A DNA stretch of 64,000 bases from Paragorgia papillata (taxonomy: Eukaryota; Cnidaria; Anthozoa; Scleralcyonacea; Coralliidae): positions 1,050,001 to 1,114,000 of the forward strand of contig JAWNZC010000003.1 of NCBI GenBank assembly GCA_035771165.1, in the 5' to 3' direction. A model generated the notes under the pieces. That model saw only the letters and a list, made by a program, of their open reading frames with translations. It had not been told where the DNA came from and did no database searches. The translations under genes and the position numbers were made by a program. Below, in pieces: positions 10,801 to 21,504 of this stretch. Numbering within the stretch: position 1 is the stretch's first letter; every line of letters starts with the position of its first letter.

Positions 10801-13800
10801 CAGACAATCCTCGGGCCTCTGAATTTGAACACCATCTTGGCAACAGTGCTAAGAGATACTGCAGAAAGTGCAATGTATGTAACAATTATTGATACATTTT
10901 ATTATTTTAATCTTACAGTAACCCTAATTAAATGTGTGTATGTTCATGTACTAGTAAAGTATAATAATTGTAGTCAATATGTTTTGTTATCAGGCAACAA
11001 CAGAGAATGGAACACAGTTGCAGACCATAAGAACCGATGCATTCGTCAAAGAAAGTTTACAAAAAATAGAACAATACCAGTATGACAAATAATTATATTA
11101 TTATTGATTATAAGGCAATAGCCTTTGGCTCAAGTTAAATACCGTAATTGTGACAGTCAATGTGTAAATTGCACTATTTTATTTAATTTAACTGAATGAA
11201 TGTTTATTTTATTATTTTTTACATTTCTAAAGAAATGAAAGTCAGCGAAAAAAAGTGCGGAAAAACACTGGTGTAACAGAAAAGGGTGGTGCATTGGATT
11301 GTTTGTCAACTTTTTGTGGTCAAACGTAAGAATACTTATATACTTTTCACAATTGTTTAGTTATTCAGTTTAGTGATGTTATAATTTTTAGATGTAGTAT
11401 ATTAGTATGGTACCGTACTCATCAAAAAGTTCCTGATTAAGATGCATGTAAAAATTAATTTCTATAATATACTGTAGTATAATAAAATGAAATGTACCTT
11501 TTATGCGTCTTAGTACTGTATGCCTTATTTTTTTGCAGGAAGACACCAGTTGAAATACTACACACAATCCTGTTGGGTCCAGTGAAGTACTTGCTTGGGG
11601 CAACGATCAAATCAATGACAGCTGGAAAAAAAAAAAAATGCATGCCAAAGTTGTTGCATTGAATATGAGTGCATTCAGTCGACGCATCAAAGGGAACATA
11701 ACCAAAAATTATGGATCTTATGTGGGCAGAGACTATAAACTTTGCATGCAAGTGGCAGTCTTCATTTTGGAAGGACTTATCCCAGCTGAAAATCTTATAG
11801 TGTGGTCTTTGCTTGGAGAGGTATTGTATGTGTCATTTTGACAGTTTTACCACATCATACTGTAGCTGAAAACCCAGAAAATTGTACAACGTCAAACCAA
11901 CATCAACTTTTTTCAAGTCTGAAAAAGAACTACAGTGTATACAGTACAAATGATACATGTAACGATAACCTTACTATTAAACTGTTCTGTTGAATTTTTA
12001 TTGCTTGCAGATATTTACTATAGCTTATACATCAGCCTTTGTACCAGAGAATATGCCACAATTGGAAGAACTGCTGGAAAAATTCACTACAGCATTACAA
12101 GGAACATATCCAGAACTGGTCAAGAAACCTAAGATGCATTTGTTACATCATCTCCCCCAGGACATGATTGACTTAGGTGCAGCAACAGGTTTCAGTACAG
12201 AAAGGTTAATAACTAAAATTTATTCAATTGTAACATACACTGTACAACGAGTGCACATCATAGACCTTATTCAAAAATGGCCACTGAATTAAAATTCTTT
12301 TATATACATATAAATTAGCCCTTATGAACTCGTTTTCATGTGTGAAATTCAAAATAATTTTTACTTTAAAACGAAGTCATAAGCCAGGGCTAATTTATAT
12401 GCATATAAAATAATTCTAATTTGGTGGCCATTTTTGAATAAGGTCTATGATAATAAAATTATATACAAAATAACCTGTTGTCTTTATATAGATTTGAGGC
12501 ATTCAATTCAATTGTGAGAAGTCTGAATGTCAACAGCAATCGACATGCAGCTAGCCTTGATATAACAAAAGCTAGCTGTATAATGGAGAAACTACGTTTT
12601 ATGCTGAAAGGAGGAGTCTGGTACTCAAATGAGAACAAGTAATGCACATGTGACAATAATAATTACTACCATTTGCATTCAGTTGTGAAGCAGTAGACAT
12701 ACAATGTATTCTATTTTGTTCTTGTCAAGAGAAAACAGACAACTCTGGTCAAGTTAATATTATCATACCTCATATTTCTAATTACATCTTTATTTCCCAA
12801 CAGGCACAATGCATCTTGTAAACTGACCGACTTAAGCAATGACCCCAAGATACAACGTTTTATCAATAACATACCAGCTAAAGAAAGTACCAGAAAAGAA
12901 ATTTATCAACATGGTAGATTGAGAAAGGTATCTGAGCAACAATCTTTCACATTGTGTCTAACCCTTCCATTTCTTACCCTTTCATCTTTAAACTTTGTTG
13001 AATAAAACCAAAGGCCTTACCAACACGTTAATTTATTTTATAAAAATATTCAACTAATTTTAGAACCACTGTAAAACAGATTACCTGTGCACACATTTAA
13101 ATATTGTAATTTTATACATTTTTAGGGAAGATACAAGAATGGTCGTCTTGAAAGCTGTCCATTATATGAAATTTTCACAGCAGAAATAATCAACAGTTCA
13201 GGACTTGATGCCAACCCCAGTGATCACTGCTTCCCTTTCAATGCTGTAACTGGTAAAGACCAAGAATTAATTAATAAAGATGTCACAGTGATATATACAA
13301 ACAATCGACAAAAGGTAATGTCACATATTTCCTGCACATCATGTACAGTACATGTGTGTTACAGTCGGTTCTGAGGTTACTTTTGATGGAAATGTTCAGA
13401 AGTTCATTTGGAGGTTCACAACTAGTTCATAATGAACTAGGCAATTGATTGGCTAGTTCAATCAAGGGAGCATGTTAGAATGTGATACATCTTGTAAATA
13501 AACTAAACTTTACTTACTAAAGTTGTTGACGTTTTGTGCAAGTTGCCCAGTTCGATAAAACTGCTGATTAATGACTATGAGCCCCCAACGAGCGAGCCGA
13601 ATACTCTCAGTTTTATCGAACTTGGCGACTCGCACAAAGCATCAACAACTTTGGTAAGTAAAGTTTAGTTTATTTACAAGACGTATCACATTCTAACATG
13701 GCCTCCCTTGGTTCAATACGAACTTGTGAACTTCCAAACAAACTTCTAAACATTTCCATCAAAAGTAACCTCAGAACCAACTGTAATAATTAAAGATTTC

Positions 13801-14391
13801 AAATGTTGATCTAATTAGCTTTATTACCAAAGGTCTGGCATAAAATAATAAATTCCATCATTTAATACCTAATTACAATGGATGTCATGAAAGTGTCAAA
13901 ATTGCAAACTTTTGCTTCACACATATATCCTAAAATGTTGTCAATATTGATTTAACAGCAAGTAAATTACTGAAAAACTTGTAGAATACATACAAATTTA
14001 TTCCTTGAAAAAATAGATTAAATAAAATTACTATTAACTTACCTTTTAGCAAGAATATGGAATCGTAAGAAATGCCATAAAGCTGAATGACACAGAATGG
14101 GTACAAGTTCAGCAGTTCTCCCAGTGTACAGATGGCAACAACGACATCCTTAAAGGCAGCTTTGATTGTCCAATTTTGGAATTGAAAGAACAGACAGCGT
14201 TCGTACCTTCAACAAACATTATTAGAAAAGTGTCGTTGGTGCATGACTGTAAAAATGGCCAATGCTCCTTTGCCACACAGGGGAGACAATCTACAGTTGA
14301 ACGAGAAGTCGTTACCCGACGTGAATTTTCATTTGTTCACAGTAACTATAAGTACTATTTGTTAAATAGATTTTATCTAACCAATGTTTAA
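7821..14391 (+). CDS. TNP2/EnSpm-like transposase gene, about 15 exons
   Basis: Coding blocks with GT-AG borders at about 7821-8291, 8401-8523, 8745-8882, 8991-9131, 9229-9420, 10121-10382, 10720-10874, 10994-11090, 11230-11325, 11539-11820, 12011-12204, 12492-12638, 12804-12927, 13126-13314 and 14050-14391. Exon 1 encodes a Cys/His zinc-finger-like start (CHYHCKTC...HLSSRGH) and a long acidic Ser/Asp/Glu region. Exon 7 has ADNPRASEFEHHLGNSAKRY followed by a CRKC knuckle, and exons 11-12 have HLLHHLPQDM, GFSTERFEAFN and a SNRHAAS segment, all characteristic of TNP2-type transposases. A 12-A run at about 11,626-11,637 shifts the frame in exon 10, and the donor of exon 8 is unclear, so this copy may be inactive. 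Confidence 0.7.
9609..9627 (+). repeat. poly-G run
   Basis: About 18 consecutive G in an intron of the transposase gene, just after a G-rich stretch; a possible quadruplex-forming tract. Confidence 0.9.
12259..12449. repeat. 191-bp palindromic MITE in an intron
   Basis: The left end CATAGACCTTATTCAAAAAT pairs with the right end (ATTTTTGAATAAGGTCTATG) as a near-perfect inverted repeat, with a second inner match (TTATATACATATAAATTAGCC against GGCTAATTTATATGCATATAA). Lies between the GFSTER exon and the FEAFN exon. Confidence 0.85.
13359..13786. repeat. 428-bp MITE with TTACAG ends in an intron
   Basis: The left end TTACAGTCGGTTCTGAGGTT matches the reverse complement of the right end (CCTCAGAACCAACTGTAA). 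Inverted similarity extends inward (TTTACTTACTAAAGTTGTTG against CAACTTTGGTAAGTAAAGTT). No coding capacity. Confidence 0.85.
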
Positions 14392-14999
14392 AAAATTATG
14401 TTATAAAATATCTATCCACAATTCAACTGGCGTCCCTTTATAGTTGTTCCAGTATAAGCTTACCATATTATATACCGTGTCTTTGTATGCATGTATATAC
14501 AAACATACAAACAAGCAAATATCAATCGATCGGGCGTGAGAATGTGAGATCAAATTTCCAAACTATAAGCTAAAGGTGATGCGATATTTATGACGAGGAT
14601 ATTGATAAAAAATTAGTGGATGGTTATTTTATAAACATTTTTAAAAATATATTTAAGCTTAAGCTTATTAGTTTATATTGTATGAAAATGGTATATATTT
14701 AGTCTTTTATTTACTAATCTTACTTACTAAAAATGTTCCTACTTTAGATATTTTGTTGTTCAACATGTTACTTAAATACATACCTATTGTTTTGTCGTTT
14801 ATTACTTGTAAACTGTCCAAATCTTGTATATTTTCTGATCAACTGTCAAGTGGAATTGTCACGTTTCTCCATGGCCATGTGATTAGCTTCTTGAATATTT
14901 TGCGCATGACCAATATACACGATACACGAGAGACCCACGATAAAAACGCGTAGAAAACACGAAAAATTCTCGATTCAACCGTCAAAAACAGTATTGATA

Positions 15000-15260
15000 T
15001 CATGCCCGAAAACGTGCTGTTGGAACAACCATGTTCTTGGATGTTCCTTTATCACGCTAAAACAACCCTGTTATCATGCATGAAACATACCGTTCCAACA
15101 ACCTTGTTCAAGTCTGTTCGTTTATCAAGCCATGAACAGCATGTTTCAACATGCATGTTTTAGCCTGTTAACAACCATGTTCAAGCTGGCCAGCTCAACC
15201 ATGTTCTAGCCTGTTGACAACAAGCCTGTTTTTGCCTGTTGACAGGCGAAAACAGGCTGT
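15000..15260. repeat. right subterminal repeat array of the large transposon
   Basis: Same word families as the left array (CCATGTTC, AACAACCATG, GCCTGTTGACA, CATGCATG), ending at the terminal inverted repeat. Confidence 0.7.
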
Positions 15261-15278
15261 GCGTTTTTACGCGTGTAG

Positions 15279-15317
15279 TCCTAGTAAACCCAAGATTGGA
15301 CCCAGCAGACCAGCCAT
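15279..15317 (-). pseudogene. 5' fragment of the split core-like gene
   Basis: An ATG (complement of 15,315-15,317) opens 13 codons, MAGLLGPILGLLG, that run directly into the right end of the large transposon. The pattern matches the start of the intact basic core-like gene at 3,344-3,592 (GPIL followed by Gly/Leu), and the rest of the gene lies beyond the left transposon end at 3,834. Short but well placed. Confidence 0.45.
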
Positions 15318-15440
15318 TCTTTCTTTCTTCTTCCACGTTCGTAACGCAAAAGTAGAAAAAACTATTTTTTTCTTTATTTATATAGTAAAAAAAGACAAAT
15401 TCATTTTTTTTTTAAAAATTTATTATTTTTGTTTGTTTTT

Positions 15441-16079
15441 TTATACATCATAAATTATCGTATTTTCACCTGGAAAAATATTAGTTCGAAGTCGCGAATT
15501 TTCATAACTATTTGTACAATTATCAAATAACAAATAACCATATGGGTTTTGATTAACATTGTCCAATACACTATCGAATACTTTTCTCTTTATTTTTTTA
15601 TTATCACAAATAGTATACATATTTCGTACATCTGCAATATTTTTAAATATTACATGATATTGACTATTAATACGTGAATTTCGTAATTTTCCATCACCAT
15701 ACATTAAATTTTGACATATAAAAATGACGCTAATATTTTTATGATGCGCATCACGTGATGCATAATTATTTAATTTATCTAAATTTTCTTTCGAAGACGT
15801 GATAATAGTCATAAAATCGTCTAAAATTATTAAAGTATTATCGATTAAATTCGTTTGTAATTCATCAGCTGTTGGAATTCTTTTGTTACAATCAATAAAA
15901 TTAATTTTTATTTGTTTTTCTTTAATAATCTTTTCTATAGTTTGATATATTGGTTGTTGTGCCGTGTAGAGATAAATAATTTTATTAATTTTTGGTTCAA
16001 TCTTCACTTCAATAGAATTCAGTAATTTATATATCCAAAATGTCTTTCCAGATTGACTCGGTCCGCATAATGTTAACAT
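15441..16079 (-). CDS. FtsK/HerA-superfamily (A32-like) DNA packaging ATPase
   Basis: Frame of 212 residues. Walker A is GPSQSGKT at residues 6-13 and Walker B is TLIILDDF at about 82-89. A later FICQNLMYGDGKLRNSRINS segment and a HVIFKN strand match the C-terminal part of Polinton/adintovirus packaging ATPases, which pump DNA into procapsids. The same frame reads back about 16 codons before the ATG as a conserved-looking lead-in (PFQHPF just before the Walker A strand) without another ATG, reaching a stop next to the polymerase stop. So the annotated start may be too short, or a non-ATG start or indel is involved. It follows the polymerase on the same strand with a 37-bp gap, a standard Polinton neighbourhood. 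Confidence 0.88.
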   Translation of the reverse strand: MLTLCGPSQSGKTFWIYKLLNSIEVKIEPKINKIIYLYTAQQPIYQTIEKIIKEKQIKINFIDCNKRIPTADELQTNLIDNTLIILDDFMTIITSSKENLDKLNNYASRDAHHKNISVIFICQNLMYGDGKLRNSRINSQYHVIFKNIADVRNMYTICDNKKIKRKVFDSVLDNVNQNPYGYLLFDNCTNSYENSRLRTNIFPGENTIIYDV

Positions 16080-16116
16080 AAAAGGATGTTGAAATGGTAT
16101 TACAACACTGTTTAGT

Positions 16117-19100
16117 TTAGCCAGTATTTTCTAAAAAACCATACGGAAAAGTATAAAAATTATCTTTAACAACACGTTTATTAAAAGTAAAAGTAAATAT
16201 TTTAGTTTCGTCTTGTACAAAAATATGATTTAATTTATCTCTTGTTATTTTATCGTTATATTTAATTGTAATTTTTTGATATTTTTTTTCAACACATTTA
16301 GACAACGATTCAAAATTTAATTTTTTTTTTACATTCATATTAGTTAAACAAAAACCTTTAATATGAATAACTTCTTTAATTTTATCATTACCATCCTCGT
16401 CTTTTTCGACATTACCATCGTCGTCTTTTTCGGTTAAATTAGTTCGATAAGAATAAGATTTTGGACCAGTAGAACAAAATTGAGTAATCCACTCATTCTC
16501 TTTTAATCCTAATTTATCAATTAAATCAAATAATTTCAAACGTGAATAGGCTGTTACAAAACACGCAATAATCACATTTCCCGTTTTTAGCGGCGCTGTT
16601 GTTTCATCTGTTTTCATATAAGTAACTCGTAAATTTTCACCATTAACAAAATCAATACCCGTTAATTTTACATTAGGATCGTTCGCTAATTGTAATAATT
16701 CGTCATATTCAGTTAAAAAATCAACTTTTGTATTATTCTCATTTTGAGCAAATTTTCCCCAAAGTGTGTTTAATATTTGTTTAGCTGCACTACGCAATCC
16801 TGGATTGTAACAAATCTTATTTTTATCGAGTAAAATACCTTCATTTTCATAATAATTTTTTATATACTCATCTACTTTGCTTTCAATTAATATTTTATTA
16901 GCGTCGTAACATTCGTTTGGATAACCCGATGCTTCTTGTTTAATTTTTAGAAAACAATTTACATAATCTTGAAATATTTTTTCTTGTCGAGAAAAATCAT
17001 AAATTTCAAAAATCTTTTTCATTCGATAACCTTTTTCAATAGCCTTATTTACTTCAATACTTGTCCACGTTCCTAGTATACTTCGTTCGTTTTCATTATG
17101 TAAACAACGAGTTAATTGCGTGGAATTAGCGCATGAATAGCACAAAGGAAATAATAATTTTCCATTTATACGCGAAGGTAATACAGGAAAATATAAATCT
17201 TGAGGAGGTAAAATACGACATTTCACTAAACCGAATATTTTTGATAGGTCTTTATTTTTACATTCATCTTTAATGTACACTGTTGGATGACCAACGGGAA
17301 ACTTATTACTTTTTTGAACAAATGGATATAAAGAGGTAAAGTCAATGTAAAATTTTTTTTCATTTTCATTGATATCCCTAAACAAACAAACAGGTGAAGT
17401 TCTACCACCGTAAAGTGCATCGCGCGGGTCTAAGGGTATATATTCGTAAAAAAATAAATTTTTCTCATCTAAATCATTTTTACTAAATTTATTTTCCTCT
17501 AAAAAATTACATTCCCATTTTTCTACAACTTTGAAGCCGTTTTTTTCTAATTGATGTGAAAAATTTTTAGTAGCTGAATAAAGATGACAAAATTTCTCTT
17601 TATTTATCTTATTAATTTCATATGGATAAAAACAATTTGGACATCCATGATAGAAACACCCATGAAATTGATAGACTGTATTGTTACTACTACAATAACC
17701 GTCAACATAACGGTTTAAAACTCTTTTTTCTCCATTTTGTGAACATTTATACTCTAATTCACCATTACATTGTGTTTCATTGATCTGTTCTAACCAAATT
17801 AATGCCATAATGCTCTGCTTGACTTTACCCCTATAACCCCTTGCTGGAATAATTCCGACACATTTTTCCCTTAAAAAATTTAAACGAAATACTTTCACTG
17901 CGAGACTCGCAATTGTAATACACGTTGTATCGTAAAAAGGAGATATACCCGTTGTTTCGTATATCAAAGAGGAAAACTTTAAACACCCTTTTCTTAAAAT
18001 AGTCACATCAGACGTACAATAATATTTCATTTCTTCTTTAAATACGTATTGATTTTCTTTCTCCTTTTCCAAATACCATTTTTCAAATTCTTTTTTTTTT
18101 TTTTTTCCATATTTTCTACATCAAAATATTCACGATCAACAATACGACCGACGTAATCTAAATCGTAAAAACGATACGGATGAAAGCCCTTACACTCGTC
18201 ATCGAGACCCATTGCTTCGGGTATTTTTTATAGTGGCATATGTAAAAATGAAAAACTATCAAAAAAAGAAATATTTTTATCGGTAATTTTCAACATCATC
18301 ACTTTATTCCCGTTCATAATTGTTTCAGGATAAATTTTCTTTTCTTCCAATAAAAATTTAAAAATAAAAATCGTGTCAAATCTTCCACCATTATGCGCTA
18401 ACCAAACAGAATTTTCTTGTAATAAAATAAATTCACATAATTCTTTTACAACGTTATCTCCCTCAAAAATAAATACACGTTTTCCGCAACAATCGAAAAA
18501 TTTTTGTTGACCGTCTGAATATTTTTCAAATTCAATATTCTCACATTTTTTACATACTTTTTGAACTACACAATAATAGGGAATCATTAATTTATTTTCA
18601 TCATTACGTGTTTCAAAATCAAAAAAAAAAAATTTATTATCTTTATATTTTGTTTTTTCTTTTTCTTTTGATAATACACTCATGTAGCAGTAATGACTTT
18701 TATCTTTATAATCATTGCAATGAAAACAGAACGATTTTTGACAATTATGCATTTTCACATTTTTTTTGGAAAAAAACAAAAACGAGGTACTATTTTTTCG
18801 CAAGTATTACAATAAAAATAATATTGACACGGTGTTAATCTCTCATAATTAGGTTGTTTTGGTTTAAAAATTCTATTGGTAAGATGGTTTGAAAAACATT
18901 GTTCGTTAAAAAATAAAATGTTACAATTAGAACATTCAATCTTTAATTCACGTTGACATTTAGTTTGTCTAAAACATCTTTGACATGTTAAATTTCTATT
19001 ACACATATGATTATCTTTATGTTCAAAATGTCTAAAATAACTCATACATTTAACACAAAAGGATGAAGGGTTAAGTTTAGAAAATTTACACATGTTTAAA

Positions 19101-19381
19101 ACAACATCATGTTTATTATTTAACCATAAACAAACAACATTATTTGTTAATTTTATTAAATTACCATTCTCATCCGTACGAGAATCATAAATAATACAGT
19201 CATCAAACTTATCAGAATATACTACCAAATCAACACCCTGAACTTTAAGAAATTTCTCATAAACATTACGAAAATTATTTCTTTTCACCTCTCCTTCAGG
19301 AATTCCGCACTGTTGATAAATATTACGAATTTCATCGACAGTATAAAGATCATCTACTCCTTTATGAGGAGTTCTTTCCAT
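16117..19381 (-). pseudogene. protein-primed family B DNA polymerase, broken and missing motif C
   Basis: Three successive minus-strand frames form one gene: 19,381-18,755 (Cys-rich N-terminal region with CxxC knuckles), 18,803-18,228 (exonuclease domain; FFFFDFETRND is ExoI, HNGGRFD is ExoII) continuing to about 18,090, and 18,072-16,117. The last has ExoIII-like YCTSDVTILRKGC, a Cys/His patch (FHGCFYHGCPNC), motif A (YIDFTSLYP) and motif B (RSAAKQILNTLWGKFAQ). Breaks: a shift in T/A runs at about 18,770-18,780, an in-frame TAA at 18,228-18,230, and a shift in an A16 run at about 18,095-18,110. The palm motif C (Asp-Thr-Asp type) is absent: the chain goes directly from LFDLIDKLG to LKENEWITQF at about 16,505, an in-frame deletion. 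This copy cannot be a working polymerase as it stands. Confidence 0.85.
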
Positions 19382-19494
19382 TTTTTTATATTTATCATCT
19401 TTTTTTAAATACGAAATTCCGACTAATAAACTAACTACAAAACAACAATTTTTAATAACACGATTTAGCCTATCACATATTACATAAAAAACGC

Positions 19495-20091
19495 CTAATC
19501 GACAATTACGCTTATATTTTTAATGTTTTTATTTACACCGCCTCCATCATCATTAGTATTACCTAATTTTCTATAAATATGTTTTTTTCTTAAATTCTTA
19601 TTTTTTTTCTTATTTCTACTAAAATTCGGCGAATAGGGAAATGTTTGTATAACTACATTCGTTTCCCATCCGTTAGCTAATAAATTTTTATTACTTTGCA
19701 TCATCTTTTGAAAAATATTCAATAAAAAATCAACATCAAATTGATTTAACGGAAGTACAGCTGTAGAAAAATATGTTTTCGGAGCATGACTAAAAATAAG
19801 TCTAACAAAATCATTTTCTGACGTAGTAGATGCTCTAGCTACATTGAGTAAATACGAAAACACAATTCTTAATGATTGAATAAAAGCAATAAAATTAACA
19901 TTTGCATTTCTAGAAATTGAAATATTTAATGTTTTCTGTTTCATTTTAAAACGGTCGTTGTACGACTCCTTTAAAATACTTGCATTAAAATCCTCTTCAT
20001 TTTCTATATCTTCCTTTTTTCCTTTTTTCTTTCTTTCTTCAACTAATTTAACCAATTCATTAATTTCTTCATCTGTATATTTATTACTCAT
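19495..20091 (-). CDS. hypothetical viral-block protein, 198 residues
   Basis: Not recognised. The N-terminal 45 residues are charged and coiled-coil-like (EEINELVKLVEERKKKGKKED). The middle (about 55-145) is a well-ordered segment with ISISRNANVNFIAFIQSLRI, VARASTTSENDFVRL and a long amphipathic helix; the C terminus is basic, then Gly/Asn-rich. Its ATG overlaps the end of the next upstream minus-strand frame by 8 bp, so the two are probably co-transcribed, and the polymerase follows about 110 bp downstream. The position next to the polymerase would fit a replication or virion function, but nothing in the sequence decides. Confidence 0.6.
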   Translation of the reverse strand: MSNKYTDEEINELVKLVEERKKKGKKEDIENEEDFNASILKESYNDRFKMKQKTLNISISRNANVNFIAFIQSLRIVFSYLLNVARASTTSENDFVRLIFSHAPKTYFSTAVLPLNQFDVDFLLNIFQKMMQSNKNLLANGWETNVVIQTFPYSPNFSRNKKKNKNLRKKHIYRKLGNTNDDGGGVNKNIKNISVIVD

Positions 20092-20341
20092 TTAATTTTT
20101 TTTTTCTAAAACAAGAAAAACAATTTTTTTGTCCTTTTTCTCTTTCTTCTATTTTTTCTATTTTTTCATTACCATCAACACGGTCAATAACTATATTATC
20201 TGAATCTTGTACAGATATACATGTCAATGTAAATAAAGATTTATCTGTTCCAGCTTTTGCAAAAAAAACTTCCCATTTTTTTTTTAAAAAAAACCCTAAA
20301 AAACCAAAAAAAATATATATAAAGAAAAAAACAAAAAACAA
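20084..20341 (-). CDS. small N-terminally membrane-anchored protein
   Basis: 85 residues. Residues 1-19 are almost purely hydrophobic aromatic/aliphatic, giving a signal anchor, followed by KKK and a soluble charged tail with a Cys pair near the end (NCFSCFRKKK). No family recognised. It overlaps the next gene by 8 bp. A membrane-associated viral accessory or virion protein is plausible. Confidence 0.5.
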   Translation of the reverse strand: MFFVFFFIYIFFGFLGFFLKKKWEVFFAKAGTDKSLFTLTCISVQDSDNIVIDRVDGNEKIEKIEEREKGQKNCFSCFRKKKLNE

Positions 20342-20420
20342 ACAAAATTAGTTGGTAAGTTAACTTTCAAACTAAAATTAAAATTAACATTTAACGGGGG
20401 TTTTTTAAGAAAAAAGAAAA

Positions 20421-20735
20421 ATGGTAACTGTTCATATAGAAATTTATTTAAAAAATTTTAAAAATGATAAAACTTACATCGGTTACGAAATTGAAGATAA
20501 TGATAAGAATATTTTGTTTTCCTCTTTTATTCTAAGCGATGCACTACGAGAATTTGAAAAAGACAATGAAATATTATTTATAACATATTTTGAATTAAAC
20601 GAAAGACTTAAGGACATGCAAAAAAAAATTACACATATTCCCGACGATATCTTATACAAAATTACATGTTTATTAAATTTTATTAAAAAAACCCAAAAAA
20701 ATAAGAAATATATGGGAATAAGAACAATACATTAA
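20421..20735 (+). CDS. hypothetical 104-residue protein upstream of the SET gene
   Basis: Not recognised. A mixed beta/alpha start (VTVHIEIYLKNF, YIGYEIEDNDKNILFSS) is followed by a helical, Lys-rich second half. It ends 5 bp before the ATG of the SET-domain gene, so the two probably share a transcript. It is divergent from the 20,341 gene, and the roughly 80 bp between them is a likely promoter. Small beta-rich fold; no function can be assigned. Confidence 0.55.
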   Translation: MVTVHIEIYLKNFKNDKTYIGYEIEDNDKNILFSSFILSDALREFEKDNEILFITYFELNERLKDMQKKITHIPDDILYKITCLLNFIKKTQKNKKYMGIRTIH

Positions 20736-20740
20736 AAAAA

Positions 20741-21316
20741 ATGGTAAAAACAAAAAATTTAAGAGGAAAAAGAGATTATAATCGAGGTGGTAGAAGAATG
20801 TCTACAATTTCACAAAGCGTTCGTGAATCTCGTCAATGTAAAAGTAAAACAATAAAAAAAGCAAGATGTCGTAAAAGAACAGCACATACGCGTAAATGTT
20901 GGATACATTTAGCAAAAGAGGATAACTTACGTATTAAAAAATCAGGAATTAGAAACGCTGGTGAAGGATTATATAGTTGGAAAAAATCCTTCAAACGTGA
21001 TGAAGATATCGGTTTATATTCAGGACATCAAACAACTATAAAAGAATTGGATAAAAAATACGGAAAACACACCATTGCACAATACTCAATATGTGACGGG
21101 TTTAACGATTGTGTCGATGCTTTTAAAACAACTGACAACGCAGCACGATACGCGAATGACGCAACAGGATCAAAATTTAGAAATAATTCTGATTTTATAG
21201 AAAAAACACGATCAGTTCCTCATTTTAAATTACGTGCAACTAAAACTATAAAGCCACATCGGGAAATATTAGCTGTTTACGGCTCTGATTACTGGCCAAA
21301 GGGATACTTTAGATGA
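20741..21316 (+). CDS. SET-domain protein, putative lysine methyltransferase
   Basis: 191 residues. A basic N terminus leads into a Cys/His motif (QCKSKTIKKARCRKRTA...KCWIH, residues 33-56), then a complete compact SET domain: IRNAGEGLYSW (70-80, SAM-binding turn), a core through DIGLYSG, the NAARYANDA block at 133-141 (equivalent of the Asn-His pseudoknot strand), and EILAVYGSDYW at 175-185 (catalytic Tyr region). SET enzymes methylate lysines on histones or other proteins using S-adenosylmethionine; virus versions can modify host chromatin. After the TGA at 21,314-21,316 the same frame continues for 45 codons to 21,454 with a basic tail, so the stop may be a mutation or a readthrough site. 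Family call is strong; substrate unknown. Confidence 0.85.
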   Translation: MVKTKNLRGKRDYNRGGRRMSTISQSVRESRQCKSKTIKKARCRKRTAHTRKCWIHLAKEDNLRIKKSGIRNAGEGLYSWKKSFKRDEDIGLYSGHQTTIKELDKKYGKHTIAQYSICDGFNDCVDAFKTTDNAARYANDATGSKFRNNSDFIEKTRSVPHFKLRATKTIKPHREILAVYGSDYWPKGYFR

Positions 21317-21454
21317 AAAAATTTACTTAAAAACAAAATAATAAATGCAAAAAAACCATTAATTAATGCAAAAAATAATGTATTTAAAAAAAATCAAGCT
21401 GGAGGAATTGTAAATTACCGTAGAAATTATCCTGAAAAATATTTTGTATATTAA
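21317..21454 (+). other. in-frame extension after the SET-gene stop
   Basis: 45 codons without a stop in the same frame as the SET gene, encoding a Lys/Asn-rich basic peptide with an NQAGGIVNYRRNYP segment (Gly-Gly in an adenain-like context). No ATG. Either the former C terminus of the SET protein, cut by a TGA, or the remnant of a separate small virion peptide. Confidence 0.4.
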
Positions 21455-21504
21455 ATAAATAAATAAAAACAACGAATACTTAAAAAATTTATTTTATTCT
21501 TTTT

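Larger units (their letters stand above)
3835..15278. mobile_element. 11.4-kb DNA transposon with TNP2/CACTA-like transposase
   Basis: The ends are imperfect inverted repeats: left begins CTACACACCTAAAAATCTCA and right, read on -, begins CTACACGCGTAAAAACGCAC. Inside each end are 200-350 bp of many short subterminal palindromic words built from TTGTTCATGC / GCATGAACAA / AACATG units, a layout typical of CACTA/EnSpm-like elements whose transposases bind subterminal repeats. The interior holds two divergent spliced genes. A target duplication was not resolved. The element sits in the viral block and splits a core-protein gene. The 20-base terminal word recurs exactly at 57,984, so the family is present in more than one copy. 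Confidence 0.75.
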
